Positions 12,432 to 25,600 of a stretch of DNA of 64,000 bases are shown one piece after another. The stretch comes from Pseudocercospora fijiensis CIRAD86 (Eukaryota > Ascomycota > Dothideomycetes > Mycosphaerellales > Mycosphaerellaceae). A program made the position numbers and the translations under genes. The stretch covers positions 4,170,990 through 4,234,989 of the forward strand of contig NW_006921539.1 in NCBI RefSeq assembly GCF_000340215.1. Direction: 5' to 3'. Numbering within the stretch: position 1 is the stretch's first letter; the number at the start of each line of letters is the position of its first letter. The notes beneath the pieces are model-generated. The model was not told the origin of the DNA and did no database searches. It saw nothing but the letters and a program-made list of their open reading frames with translations.

Positions 12432-12595
12432 GTAAGCTTTTCCTACGATTTATTACAAAACTTTAGGTACGTACCTATTCTTACGAGATTTAGGTACGCG
12501 CCTAAAGTTTTATTATTTCCGATTGTTATAATTTTTAGGTATACGCCTAAAGTTCCTTCCTACTAACGAAACATTTGCTAACTTTTCTTATCTAG
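12432..12595 (+). other. SNF2-A intron 2 with type-A palindrome
   Basis: Donor GTAAGC at 12432, branch TGCTAAC, acceptor TATCTAG ending 12595 (164 bp, phase 1). It begins exactly 67 nt after the last base of the Walker A GKT codons, the same distance as in SNF2-B and SNF2-C. It contains the paired palindrome 12457-12511 and a half at 12533-12556. Confidence 0.85.
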
Positions 12596-13891
12596 ACAAA
12601 GTCCGTTCCTACGTAAGCGTCGTAATAACTAAGGCTACTACGAAGTACCTAGTAGACTATCCCGACTAGTTCCCCCTTAACTAAACGCCTAAGAAGCGTA
12701 ATATTATCGAGAAGATATAAGCTAGCGACAAGGCATTTAATCGTAATGCCTCTATAAACAAGGCTAGAGCGGAGCTTAGTCTACGCCCTAAGTATCGCCT
12801 ACCGATTATCGTCTACCTACCGAATAGTCTTACTACTTAGCTTACTAATACCGGTATACACTTCTACGATCTAGATAGTAACTGTTCTAAGCATATCTAT
12901 ATATATACGTTCTATTTACTCGGTATTAAGAAGAATTAGCGAGATAATTAGTTTGCTAAGTCTACGCCTATCTCTATAAACCTCGAGGCTCTAAAGAGTT
13001 AGTTAGCTACCTAGAACGGCGATAACGAATAGACATCGCGTAATCTAGTACTTACTATCTACTAAGTACTGCCTAGACAGATCCTCGAGGTCGGATCGAC
13101 TATTAGGGTCTCTAAGAAGCGAACTATAGCTATTAACAAAGATAACGAGGACGTCGACGGCCTCGTAGGCAATATCTTAGACGACGAGGATAGAGGCACT
13201 ACGCTTGCCGACCTCTAGTAGGCAGACCTTATAATATTAAACGTTCTACTTATCCCTAAGGACTCCTTCTCTCTTATCGCGGCCGACGAGGGTTATATAG
13301 TAGGCAACCCTAAGGCTAATTAGACCGACGTATTATATAAGTTATAACCGTAGAATAGTATAGCTATTATTACTACTATAGTTATTCGTAACTATATATA
13401 TAATATAGCGTCGATTATCCGCTTTAGTTAGCGCTAAGTTAAGAACCTCCTAGATTTAGGTTCTAACCTTAAGAAGAATAGTATAGACGTCGATAAATAT
13501 AGACGTCTATCTTATAAGTTCGAGACACTCTACGACCGTAACTAGAGCAAGATTCTAGATACCCCGTATAGGCTTACGGGCTACCCGGATCTCCTACTTA
13601 ACTAGTACTACCTAGCCGCGCTCTATCCTAAAGCGATCTATAAGGCAATAGATAGTACGACAAATGTCGGCTTCGTAATACTACTACTTCTAAGTCTAGT
13701 TTAAATTCGCCGTATTAAGGGCTAAACGATCGTCGCGAATAGCGTCGACTATTGTATCGGTACCGATATCCTACCTATATACTTCTATAATATCGAGATT
13801 CGTATAGACGATACTAGCTATACGATCTATAATAGAGCCTATAGGTAGTTTACTAATATAGTAGATAGCAAGCGTCTATATACTATAGACG

Positions 13892-13896
13892 AAGAC
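13892..13896. other. Target-site duplication, left (AAGAC)
   Basis: AAGAC abuts the left LTR and is repeated at 27407-27411 directly after the right LTR. Joining across one copy restores the SNF2-A frame. Confidence 0.95.
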
Positions 13897-14084
13897 TACT
13901 AGGCATACGGTTATAGTACGAAGGTATCGTAACGGTTATACGGTATAAAAGTTAATACATTCTCTAAGGTGCCGCGAGGCAAGCTATCTATATAATAGTC
14001 CTACTATTAGTAGTAATAGCGACCGTAGCGGTCGATAGTAACCGCTGCCTACTATCGTATATATAATAGTATTATATCGTAATA
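13897..14084 (-). repeat. 3' LTR of the retrotransposon (188 bp)
   Basis: Same length as 27219-27406. By eye the two differ at 13 positions, every one a C/T or G/A transition, which is the RIP pattern; no transversion or indel was seen. Confidence 0.95.
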
Positions 14085-14096
14085 GCCTCCCTTCCT
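14085..14096 (-). other. Polypurine tract of the retrotransposon
   Basis: On the minus strand this reads AGGAAGGGAGGC immediately before the 3' LTR, the expected plus-strand priming site. It fixes the orientation of the element independently of the coding frames. Confidence 0.8.
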
Positions 14097-16510
14097 ATAA
14101 AAAGGTCGGCACTGTCTATAGTGTCCTAAAACAAAGGTCCTTAGTAGGCCGCACTATAGGAAGGTTTAAGGCAAAAGAGCGTAATAGCGTCGTATAAAGG
14201 CTAAGCCTAAATAGTATACTAGAACGGTAATGCTAGGTATAGAATCGTGTCTCTCTAGTAATAACTACGTCGGTTTTATACTTGCTTATTGCGATAGTTA
14301 CGAAGGGCGTCGCGTACGCTAGTTAGTATAGTCTAAACCGCCTTTAGCTGCGGCTAAGGCGCGACGGTCTTTATAGTCTTGTTATCGGATAGCGAGGTAT
14401 TAACTACGTCCGCTATAGTAGTAGCGCGATCTAACTAATCGATAGGGATATTAGGGAAGTCGGTACCTAGCAATAGTAGCGTATCGGTATCGCGTATAGC
14501 ACCGTATAGCTTAAAGTAGTCGGCTATCTATACGTTAAGCTTCGCGATCTTATCTTTAGTAGTATTGCCTTATACGCCGCCGAGTAGCTTAAAAGCGTCC
14601 TCGTTAATTAGGTATAGTATAGGGATTGCCTATTGCGGCGCGACGCGTAAGAAATCGTAGTAGAGATAGGTTAGCGATAGCGTAAGGGACTCCTTTAAGA
14701 CCGTAGCGGAAAGACGATACTACTAGGCTATCTAGCGCTTAGTAGCTTCGCGGATCTGTACCTTAGCTAGTATCTACTAAAGCTAGTATACCTCGGTTGC
14801 TACTAACTCGGACTAGCGTATATAGTAGAGCGCTTATAAGTTAAGCGTACGTATACTAATTGCCGTCGCATTATATTAGTACTATCTATACGCGCCTATA
14901 GTGTTTTCTTATAGGGTAGGCAGAGGTAGCAAGCATATCGGAAGCGATAGGAGCTTATACTATAGCTACGTAACCGTATTATTAGGCGGTAGTAGCTAAG
15001 CCGCAACTAGAGCCTTCGTAGGCGTAGAGAATAGGTTAGATAGTAGCGGCATCTTCGACGGTAGGCGAGGCGCTAAGAACGGGCTAGCGGTTAGCTTCTA
15101 GCGAGTATTTAACTTAGTCGATAGTAATACGCGCGAGGAATTTAGCTAGATCGCCTTAGTTAGCGGGGCAACCGGCTTAGCCCGAGTCGCGAGCTCTAGA
15201 GGGATAATTTTGCCGAATAGGTATACGTTAGTAAGGTCGGTCTCGTCTAGCGAGTAGTTAGGTAATAGTACTAGGAATACGCCTATAGGATCCTAAGTAT
15301 AGTCGATATTATACTACTAGTAATTCTTATTTGTTACTATCTTATCGTACTTAAAAATAGTATTGCCCTATATAATACGCTCCTAGACGCCTAAAGGATC
15401 GAAGACTAGATTAGTAGCGGCCGTACGCAGCAAATTATAGAACTATAGTGTTAGCGTAGGCTATAATCTATTAGGGATAGCGCCGTCCTTAAGCGTCTAG
15501 ATATAGGCGATAAAGGTAGATAAGGCGTATACCGGATCGATCTATATTAGCTAGTAGACTAGGCTAAAGTCTACTAGGTACTAACGGTTAAGGAGTAGTA
15601 GAGGCATGCCTTTGCCCTTATTAGCGGCATAGGTACCGTTCTAGTAGCGACCGCTACTAGTAAGCTAAGCGTACTATTCCGTACGCGACGTATTAGTAGC
15701 CTTAGTATCCGTAAGCGCCTTATTAATATAGAGGGCAGATATATAGCCCTCGCCGCGAAGCGTATATACGTTACGGACCGTAACATACCGCTAGGTATAA
15801 GCGACGACGTCCTAGGTAATAGCTAGGCGACCTAGGTTGCGACGGTATAGGTAGGGCAGGCTACTAGAGTTAAGGGAGGACTCGTACTACTTATAGAGCT
15901 ATATAGCCGACTAGGTACTAAGCTCTATACCGATTAGTAGTAGCTAAACGGTATAATCCTTAAGCTAAGAGTCTAGTAGAGGTAGGCGTACTATAGAGAG
16001 TCGTTCGGTAGCTACTATCTATAAGAACTAGACTTTGCCGTAGGTAGTTAGGTCGATCTCGTAATACTTCGTTACTCCGACGTATTCGCTAATAGGTCGC
16101 TTACCTGTTTTCTAGTATTCCTTACTATAGTCGCGGTAGGATATATTCTTACCGTTCTCGCTACGCTTATATAGGACTAGGTAACCGCCTACTATAATAC
16201 TATCCTAATATTCCTTCGAGACGAAGCGGTAGAACTACTCTTATACGAGGTCGACCGTCTATAGGAAGTGTAAGATAGCGCGTACTATAAGACCGACGGC
16301 TCTATTATAGATTAGAGACAGTACTAGCTAGAATCGTAGGTCGCCGGTATAGGTACTTAAGCTAAGGAAGTTCTTACGTAAGCGGGTAATGTTTACTAGG
16401 AGTCGGTACTACAACTTCGTATAGTAGAAAGTAACAGTTAGTAGAAAATTTGTATTAAGGTTAGCTAGGTTAGGGAGCTCCTTTAATTCGCCCGTAGTTA
16501 TAAGCGCTAC

Positions 16511-16518
16511 GTACTCGC
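16511..16518. other. hAT MITE target-site duplication, left
   Basis: GTACTCGC, repeated exactly at 16912-16919. Eight bases is the duplication length made by hAT transposases. Confidence 0.9.
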
Positions 16519-16911
16519 TAGACCCCGTAGTGGTTCGGTTTGCGAACTACAAAACGTATATAGTTTAGTTTCTTAGCGGTACCCCTCCGGTTTAGTTCCG
16601 GTTTGGTTTTTTACCCCGCTAGTCTAAGCCGGTTTCCGAGAAAATCCGACTAAACTGCGACGATATGCGACGACATACGACGACCTCGGATCGGGTCCGG
16701 AGGCCCTCGGAGGCCCTATATTGTCTACGCTACACAATTGCATCTATGTTTCGGGCTATTTAGACGTGTTTTAGGTCGGGTTTTTGTCCGTAGCCGGCAC
16801 GTAGCTAGCAAACCGGTCCGTGTACCGGTTCCTTAGCAAACCAAACTAAACCAAACCAGAATTTCGGCTTAGCAAACCAAACCAAACCAACCCGAACTAC
16901 TGCGGGGTCTA
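16519..16911. mobile_element. Non-autonomous hAT-type MITE, 393 bp, not RIP-mutated
   Basis: Terminal inverted repeats TAGACCCCGTAGTGGTTCGG (left) and its near-complement CCGAACTACTGCGGGGTCTA (right) are flanked by an 8-bp duplication, GTACTCGC. The interior has no coding frame and is rich in AACCAAACC and GGTTTGG tracts. It is the only clear stretch of the window with normal CA/TG frequency (for example ACACAATTGCATCTATG), so it either inserted after RIP of its surroundings or was too short to trigger RIP. It would be mobilised in trans by a hAT transposase, none of which is visible here. Confidence 0.92.
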
Positions 16912-16919
16912 GTACTCGC
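16912..16919. other. hAT MITE target-site duplication, right
   Basis: GTACTCGC, identical to 16511-16518. Confidence 0.9.
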
Positions 16920-19699
16920 TAAAGCGTATCGCGTAAATCTCCTACTACGTATCGTAACCGTCCGAGTAGAGGTCGGTCCTAAAGATAGAGTATTTATAGG
17001 CGTAATCGTCGTTTAAGATTTAGAAGGAGTACGATTGCGTAAAGAGTAGGCTTTTAAAATCGGTAACTAGCTTGCCTATATACTAATGCAATTCGCGTAG
17101 AATCTAGAAGCGCCGATCGCCCGCGGTAAGGTATAGATAGTATAGGTAATACTAAAGCCTTACTAGATAGTATTCGACGAGTCGCTTATATAGGCATAGG
17201 CGAAAGAGGTTAGGTAGTCGACCGTCTACGTCCTCGGCGTATGCGTTACGTACGAGTTTCGCGGCCTAGATAAAGCGTATATCTTTAGCCTTATTACGCT
17301 TTATAGGATTAGCGGCGATTAGTATATCGACTTTCTTATTATAGTCCTCGTATTCTACGTACTACTAGATTGCCGCTTATTCGGGTATCTCGTTAGTACG
17401 AAGAAGACGCTTATTAATTAAAGTCTAGCGCGAGCGCTACCCTCGGAGCCGCCGTCGCTCGAACTTAAGTTCTTTAGAGGAAGGGTCTAGGTATTCTTCG
17501 TATACCGACTCGATCGGAGTAGTAAGTAGCTTAGGGGGAGCTAGTACGGGCGCTTATAGCGAGCCGTTACTCGGCGCCTACGTTAGGGAGGCTAGTGCCT
17601 ATAATAGCGGTAAATTAGGAAGGGTATACGCTAGTAAAGCTAGCAATTTTAGCGAAGCCGGTCGGTTTGCGGGTATTATTAAGGGTAGTACCGATTCTAA
17701 AGCCGAAGGCGTATAAAGAGGCTACGCGCTAACGGGATTAGTCGGGCCGCTTTCCGTACCGTTAACCGGGCTACTAGACGCGTAGGCCGTAGCGTTATAG
17801 TAGAGGGCAAAGAAGCTAGGTACGGCGTCCTATAGCTTCTCGGCCTCCGGAATTCTAACCTCTAACGCTTTGCCCTTCTAAACAAACTCCTATTTACCTA
17901 AATAGTACGGCGGCGGGTCGCCGTTATTAATAAAATAGTCGGCTATAGCCTTATAGAGTGCTCGATCTATCTATCGGCCCTTACCTAATAATACCTTCGC
18001 TAATTCCGTTAACTATTTCTTCTTCGTAGTAAGTACTGTAACTGCCTATATAAACGACTTCCTATCGAAAACGTAGTCTAGATTAACCGCCGTAATAACC
18101 GCTAGTACGTAATATTTTAGAAATAAAAACCGTCTAATATCGGAGAGCGGACAGTCTAGATTTAGAAGCACTATCGATAGGTTAGCGATAGTCTAACGCT
18201 ACGCCGTACTAAACTTACTACCCGGCGTTCCCTACGATTACGGCCGAGCTATTATATCGAGCGATTCCTAATCGGACTCGTCTACCTTATTAGCCGAAGG
18301 TAACGGTACTAAGCTCGCTATTAGCGTCTCGTTAATACGACTACAACCTAGGAATAACGGTACGTATCGTTATAACAGTTACCGGCCGGCGTCCGTTAAT
18401 ATATAGTGTAGCTCTATATCGGATCCGTCCTTAGTAAATATTAGAAAAGGCCGTATATACCTATCCTCGGCGGTATAGCTTAATACCGTCTAAACGTCGC
18501 TAGTACTTAAGCTACCGTCGGTAGAAATAAGCTATAGCGCCTTGCGAAAGATCTATCGGATATTACCTTCTACTATAGCGAGAATTATAAATCCTTCTAG
18601 CGTCTACGTTAAGTTAGTACCGTTTTCCTCTAGCCGCGGTTATTGCGGGTCGAGCGCGGCGTTATCTATCTCTCTACGATACTCGCCGATCTAATCCGCT
18701 ATTGTATCTTCTTTGCCTACTAAATCCTTTATCGAGTTTTCTATATCCTCTAGCTTAGGCGTAGCCGTACGTATCTCGACCGTAGCGCTAGGCGCTATAT
18801 CCTTTCCGTTTGCTATATTCTTAAGCTTAGCCGCGAGCGTAAGAACCTCGATCGAAAGGTCTACGTCTACCTCCTCTCTACTTATTATATTCTTAGGCTC
18901 TAGCGCGGCTATACGATTCTCGACCGTTTCGTCTAATACTATATCTTCCTTATCTATTATATTCTCTAGCTCCGGCGCGGCCGTACGACTCTCGACCGTA
19001 GTATCTAATACTATATCCGCCTTGTCCGTTAGGTCCTCTAGCTTAGGCGTAGGCATTAAGCCGGTAACGAATAAGGACTATCCGGCCGATCCTAGACCGT
19101 CTAATAGTAGCGATTCCCCGCGAGGAGCGTTAATCTTACTATTCCCTATCGCGGTATCCTAAGGGTCTCGATCCTTGCTTCTACGATATTCCTTAGCTAT
19201 CGTTCCTTAAAAGAGGTCGAACGTATCGGCCTTACGGTATAGGCGAGACGTACGTTATAAATCCGTCTCGAATAATATAACGTTTAGGCGCTTATATTGT
19301 AATTAGTGCTATAGAAATTTTTGCTAAAAAGCTACTATTTTACGTTCTCTACGACGGACGTAGTTATCGCGCTAGAGGGCCGTTTCTATTCGTCGTCGGT
19401 AATAAATAGAAAGCTCTCTTATCGTAGGATGCCGGAAAGATCGATACTAAATAAGGGATAGCCCGCGTCTACGTATAACGGTTGCCTAGGTAACGTAGTT
19501 ATAATAACGATATAAGGGTACGCCTAGGCGGATTACGACTTTAAAGAAGGAGTCGCGCCGTAGAGTCGTATCGACTTACGACAAACCGCGAGGGATTGCC
19601 CGGCCTCGCCTTTATCGGCGGAGCTAGTAACCTCTAAAAAAGGCTAGCGAGCTCTCGTCCGCTTTACTACCCTACGGAGGGTACGGGATAGCGGTTCCT

Positions 19700-22600
19700 C
19701 CTCTAGAGGGTATACGTTATCGTAGATTTTATATAGATCGTCTATGCCTATTAAGTCGTCGATATTATACTATATATTATAGGCGCTCCTATAGCCCTTC
19801 TACTTTACTAGGTATTAGAGAACGGGCTAGCCTCTTTAGACGACGGTCCGTCGTCTAAGAAAGTGCTCGATTTCGTAAGAATCGCCCTCGTCGCTAGAAC
19901 CTAGACTATTCTTAGCTACGATAGGCGGGGGCTTGTAATTAATAGTTCTCTCGAAAGGATCTAGGTCTTTAGGAGCTTTTTCTAACTACGAAACCGATAT
20001 TACCGGATAGATACGCATTAATAGCGGCAAATCGAGATAGTAGGCTAGTCGTTTAACCTTCTCGAGAACTATAAAAGGCCCTTTAAAACGGTAGCTAAAC
20101 TTATACAACTAACCTAGCACTTCGTAACTATAGTATAGGCGAAGTATAATATAGTCGCCTAGCTTAAGGAATAGGGGCTTATACTTACTATTATACCGTT
20201 CCTTTATTTTTACGTTTGCCTAAGTAATCGCGTCCTAGACTTCCTTCTAGATACGACTACGCGCTACTACCCTATTATACGGATAGTTATATAGTATATC
20301 GAGCGAGTCGAGATTCGTCCTTACGCCTATAGCAACCTCGTTCGGCGACTAACCGGTAGTCGTATTACGGGAGTTATTAAGCGTAGCCTATAGCTATAGG
20401 ATAAACGTCGTCTAATCCTCGCTAGGATAATCCGCTAACTAGTAACAAATTGCCGTCTCGACCGTTTAGTTAGTTCGCTTAGATTAACCGTCGGTTTAAG
20501 GGTAGTAGGCCGTAGACGTAGCTAGCTTCGTATATAGGCGCGAGAAAACGCCCTTAAAGAACTCGCTTAGCTAGCGAGGATTACGATTAGCGATAAGTAC
20601 TACCGGTATACTTATATCTATTAAGCAAAGCCTATCGATTAGAGTAATGCCCTAGTCGTAGGCCTTCTAGTCCTCTTTACCTAAGACGACTACTATCCGC
20701 TTAGACGTCTTATAAGTAATCGTATATAGTATATTAAATCCGTCGGTCGTAATCGGTAAGGCGGTTACGAGATCTATCGTTATAGTATAGTATAGGCCCT
20801 CTATATTCTAGATCGGGTAAAGTTCGCCGTAAGGAGCGTAGCGGGGGATACGTAAAAGGAGATACTAGTAATAATAGTCTAAATAGAGGCGAAGGTAGCG
20901 AGCGAGTCGATATATAAAGAAGGAAGCTTAAATGCGGTCGAAGACGCGCTAAAAGCCTTAGTAGTAACGGTTATCGTAAGCCTACTCGAAGATCTCGCCT
21001 ATTAAGGCCTAAGGGATATAGAGTCGCTCGCGCCCTAAAGATTAGTTATAGAAATATAAGAGGCCGTCCCTTTCGAAGAATCGAATACCTAGCGGACTAT
21101 TAAACTTATTACCTACAAATAGGTCCGGATTTTTACTACCCTTATACCGAACTAGCGTTTTCGTTACTAAAGGTATATTAGCTCCCTCCGAGTAGAGACG
21201 CTCTAAAGCATTCCGCGCCTACGCTTATCGAACTAGTCGCAAAACCCTAGACTAATATTTGTCGTTATCGTACGCTCGGTTTAACCGACGTCGAAAATCC
21301 GGATCTAGCTCTACTAATATCGTATAGAAGTAGGCTACTTCCTCTAGATCGGCCGAAGAGGATATAACGTCGGTATAGTAAGAGAGCGGGTCTAAGTTCT
21401 CCTCGTCCGGCGTTAACTTAGGCGACTCCGTATTCCCTAGAAGTCGACTAAGGGCGTCTAGAACTAGGTATATCCGCCTTAGACGGTAAACTATATTAAC
21501 TCGATATTAGGAAAGGAATATCGATACCCTTACTAATTTTAGGTTCTACTTACCTATATCGGTAGTCGTAGTTATCGATACCGAGTTAGTAAGACCGACC
21601 GCGGCATAGTAGTCTATAAAGATAGTTGTCGGCCTCGATAAGGCATATATTAAATAGCCCCCCTTCTTTACTATCTATACGATTCCCGAGTATTCGAGCT
21701 CTATCGGCTAATATCGTATCTCCGCCTAAGTTAGGCCTCGGCTTAAAAACAAAATAGGCTAAACCTTATAGTAAGGAAACAACTGCGCCTTTCCCTTAGA
21801 TAGAATAGGGTCTAGGTCCCTATCGATATAGTATAGTACCGCGCTATAGCTAAACTCTTTAGAGGAATCTATATTAGCGTATAAGCGACGGTTAGGGTCG
21901 AAATAGTATAGGAAGAAGGGCTCGTAGAATATCGATTGCAATAAGCGAAACGCTTTTACTAGCTCGTCGCGGTACTAATCGTTCTTACCTAGCGTCGTAA
22001 TAGCGACGTACCGGCGACGACTATTGCCGGTAACTAGCGCCCCTTTTAATAAACGTATCTTCTCCGCCTATAGAGGCGCCGCTATCTACGCATAGTATAG
22101 GATATATTACCGTAACTAATTAGTTAGACCGAGATAATACTCTAGCTTCTATACGTTCTCTAGGAACTAAAGTAAGGTAATCGCTACGATTTTCTCTTTA
22201 CTCGTAGCTAGACCGAGGCCGCTAACGTACTAACCTAAAAGGGTCGTAGAGAGGAAGCCTAAGAAAGTCTTTTTCGGACTAATACTAATCCTTACGGCGT
22301 CTAATCTCTAGAAGACCGCTTCTAGATAATCGAGATACTTAGGCAACGTCTTCGAAAACACTACGATATCGTCGATATAAGCTCGCGTAAAGCTACGACA
22401 GTCGCGAAGGATCTAATCTAGCTTCTACTATACGAATTAGATACTATTCGAATATCTTATAATAGCGACCTTGTACTATTCCTAGCTACGATAAGTATTA
22501 ATCGTTAATTTGTAACGATCCTCCGGCTTTACGCCCTATTAGTAGAAGAAGGTTAGGCAGTCTATAGTGCTAATATACTAGTATCCTACTAACTATATAA

Positions 22601-25600
22601 AGAGGTCCGCCTAGAGCGGTATCTAATAGCTGTCGGAGATCGTTACCTTATTTAAGGCGCGTATATCGACTACCGCCCGCGGCTTATTAATTATACTACC
22701 TTTACCGTTAGCAACGCGCTTCTATACGATAAATACTAGAAAGCCGAAGGGCGTAGGCTCGGTTATATACTATATCTTCCCCTAGCGGTATAGGTCGTTA
22801 TATATCTTATCTACTACTTTACGATCCCTCTTACCTAGGTTAATTATATAGGGGGGCGGCAACAGATCTAGGTAATTTAGTACGGTTAGGATAGGTATAT
22901 AATCGTACTCGGGAATATTAACGACCGTCTAGCGATTAGTAAAGAGCTCCGGGTACCGCTCGACTACTATAGTAATTTAGTCTACTTAGTTATCGTTACC
23001 GTAGATCGTTACGCCTAACGCGTACTAGTATTCCCGCTATATATTTAGTATATCCCGTATAGCCGTAAAAGCGTTAGAACTCAATCCTACTAGTCTATAG
23101 TCGGCTACGTCGATATAGTAGGCCCTAGCAATAGTCCTATTACTTAACGAACCGAGTAGCTATCCGGCTCGAATCGTTACTAGAGTAGTCGCATCGTTAC
23201 GAATGTATATATAAGAAAAATTAGCGTCTACGACCTAATTGTACGCCGTTACTAAAGGCGGAGCTTATAACGACAATCCCTATATATTACTAGTTAGCTA
23301 GACTAAGAAACCGGCGTTAAGAATAAAATCCCGGCCCTTAGAGAGGTTACCGCTATACTTAACTAGCGCGAGGGCGACTGTATGCGGCGCTAATATTACA
23401 TCCTCCGCTAGCCTTATAGGGCGCTAAACCGACTTCCCTTTCTTATACTTAATAGCTACTTTAAAGTAGGCGTTGTCCTAACTAGCGATAGTAACCGTCT
23501 ATATAGGAACATCGATCTTTATTCCCTCTAGAGTAATCGTATCTATACCGACTAGGATTTTTGCCTTTAGTTTAGAAACTAGGTAAACCTTACGAGTTAT
23601 TCGCACTAGGGAGACTATACCGTCTGTCTTCGCTACTAGGATAAACATATCTAATACGACGTATTCCCCGGAGCGATACGCGCCGGCGATGCCGCCGATT
23701 TCGATCGGTTTATATAGCTTACGTACCTCTACGTCCGGGCGATAGGTTAAAACGAAGTCTTTTTCTATAATAGTAAGTATATAGCCGGTATCTAGGCAGA
23801 CCTATATAGATATACCGGATAGTAACAACCGAAGGGGGAAAGTTATATATTGCTAATTCTAGAATACGTAACCTTACTAAGCTAATAGAGGCGCCTTCGA
23901 CTAAATTACTTCTAGGTTTGCCGATATGCGTTCGATAATAGTAGAAGGCGTTATCGTACCTATATACTCCTTACGAATATACTAGTATAGAAGGTTACCT
24001 AACTTAAATCGCCGCCTATAGATCTTATAAGCGTACTTTATAGAGGCAAATAGTTAGATCGCCGCTAGTAGGGACGCTTTAGCCTATAGTGCCGAGTTTA
24101 ACGCTAATAGCGAGCGATTGCCTATGCCCGCAAAGTAAGCCTCTAAGCCCGGATCGGAGTCGTAAGGGTCGGTAAAGTAGTCGGCGTCTTTTCCGGCGTT
24201 ACTAAAATAGCTATAATTATCCGCGTTAGTTCCTCTATTACCCTTCTAACTATCCTCCCGATAGACGTCGTCGGCTTAGTTAGTATTATTTATAGTATCG
24301 CCTGCTTTCTTACTATTATCGGCAAAGTTAGCCTACTTACGAGCTCGATTATTACGCTTTCTATCCTATCGATTAAATAGGCGCGAATCGACTCGCTTTA
24401 GGTCTTTTAGGAGGAAAGTAGGGCTACTACCCTTCGACGGTCTTTTACTATTTCCTACTAGCGGTAGGCGATTCTACTAAGGGGCGTTAGGTAGGCGATT
24501 CTACTAATAGGCGTTAGTAAGGCGTAGTAGGTTCGGTCGGTCGGTATCGCGGTTCCGATAGTTAGAGGATGCTCTTACTAGAGCGAAGCTCGCTAGAGTA
24601 TAAAAGGCGTTCCCTTTATATCGGTTTTACTAGGCAGCCTTACTAGCGCGACTATTGTTCCTAGTCGTAGCGTCTTAGCGACGATTAGACGAGGACGAAA
24701 GTATATACTCCTAGATTAATACCTACTTCTCGTAGTACGTAACCTACTTATCGACCTTTATACGACGATTTAGCTCGTCTATATTTAATTAGAGGCGTAG
24801 GTCTATTCGACGGTAAGCTTCTAAGAGCCGGTTCGATTTCCGTACGCCGGTATCCTTAGCGAGTCGCACTGTCTTAATAATAAAGTCCGTTACTAAACGC
24901 CCTAAAGCGATATCCTACCGGTCGTAGCGTTACTTATCGAGGAGATCTATCGCCTTTATTAGAGGGACCTTCTATTTCTTACTAAGATAACGTTCCTAGC
25001 GCTTTAGACCGTATCCGCTACGGAGCTTTGCTTAGTTACGGCTAGAAAGGTAACTATAATACTAACTAAGCGCTACCTCTTAAAAGTAAAGGAAGAGGTT
25101 AAGACGAACCATCTCTCGCCTTATAATATAAGTATAATCCTTAGCCGCTTCGATAAAAGTATATACCGAACGGTATATTATCTTGTTCCTAACTAAGGCG
25201 TAGTCTCCCTCGCTATAATCCGTAACGCTAAGTAGAGGATCGAAGAACCTAAGATACGCTAGATCGAACCGTAGCTACTAGGGGCGGGCGTAGTACCTCT
25301 AGATATAACTCGCTTTAGAAACTAGCGCTTCCGCGACGTAGTTCCGATAATACTAACGGTATCTACGACGGCGGGCGTATCTATAATAACTACTATCTAA
25401 GGAGCTATCGTTATCCGACGAGGATTAATCGGAGTCGTCCGAATCCTTACTATTAGATAAAGATCTATCCTTACTCGGATTATCTCTATATCGACGGTGT
25501 TTCCGGCGTTACTTCTTACCTTCCTATAGTAGACCCTATAAGTCTAATAGCGGAAAGGGCAAAGGCTAACCCTACGTCGGCTTACGAGAGAAATTACCTA

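Larger units (their letters stand above)
10125..13896 (+). pseudogene. SNF2-family ATPase A, 5' part (exons 1-3)
   Basis: Start inferred at ATA 10125 (from ATG), giving SSLLIPSARKRKL. Exon 1 10125-10607, exon 2 10931-12431, exon 3 from 12596; phases 0 and 1 join exactly. Exon 1/2 are Lys/Ser-rich with basic patches (KRKL, RRKARPTKRKGK), probably nuclear. Walker A is GDDVSLGKT at 12338-12364 (family DxGLGKT). Motif II reads ADEGY at about 13282-13296 (family DEGH), followed by NPKAN, as in SNF2 proteins (DEGHxLKNP). The gene is interrupted after 13896 by an LTR retrotransposon and resumes in frame at 27412. SNF2 ATPases translocate on DNA and remodel nucleosomes or other complexes. Both halves carry RIP stops. 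It is paralogous to SNF2-B and SNF2-C, with the same intron positions. Confidence 0.85.
14085..19056 (-). pseudogene. Extra ORF (ORF3) of the retrotransposon, about 1500 codons, unknown
   Basis: Starts at ATG 19056 (MPTPKLEDL) in a different frame from gag-pol and can be followed down to the polypurine tract. The frame changes only across the hAT MITE, and by exactly the amount its 393 bp plus 8-bp target copy predicts, so it was one continuous ORF. The N-terminal 120 residues are acidic imperfect repeats of about 27 residues around xLExIxxKEDIVLDxTVExR, probably helical. Later parts are Pro/Leu/Ser-rich (PLYTPSALESVLPLIIP) then basic (KFERRRLRG). The last segment before the LTR is Cys/Arg-rich (CGLLRTFVLGHYRQC). 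No signal peptide, membrane segment, catalytic motif or recognised domain is visible. It occupies the place where env-like ORFs sit in other elements, but nothing supports an envelope function. Confidence 0.7.

Noticed and set aside
15574..15786. Minus-strand 70-codon frame
   Set aside because: Out of frame with ORF3, whose own frame (reading GKGMPLLLLNR) is continuous across the region.
16560..16900. Small gene within the unmutated island
   Set aside because: No start-to-stop frame of note; terminal inverted repeats and the 8-bp duplication explain it as a MITE.
18713..19162. Plus-strand open frame of 149 codons
   Set aside because: It is the antisense shadow of the acidic repeat region of ORF3 (minus strand), whose frame continues for kilobases.
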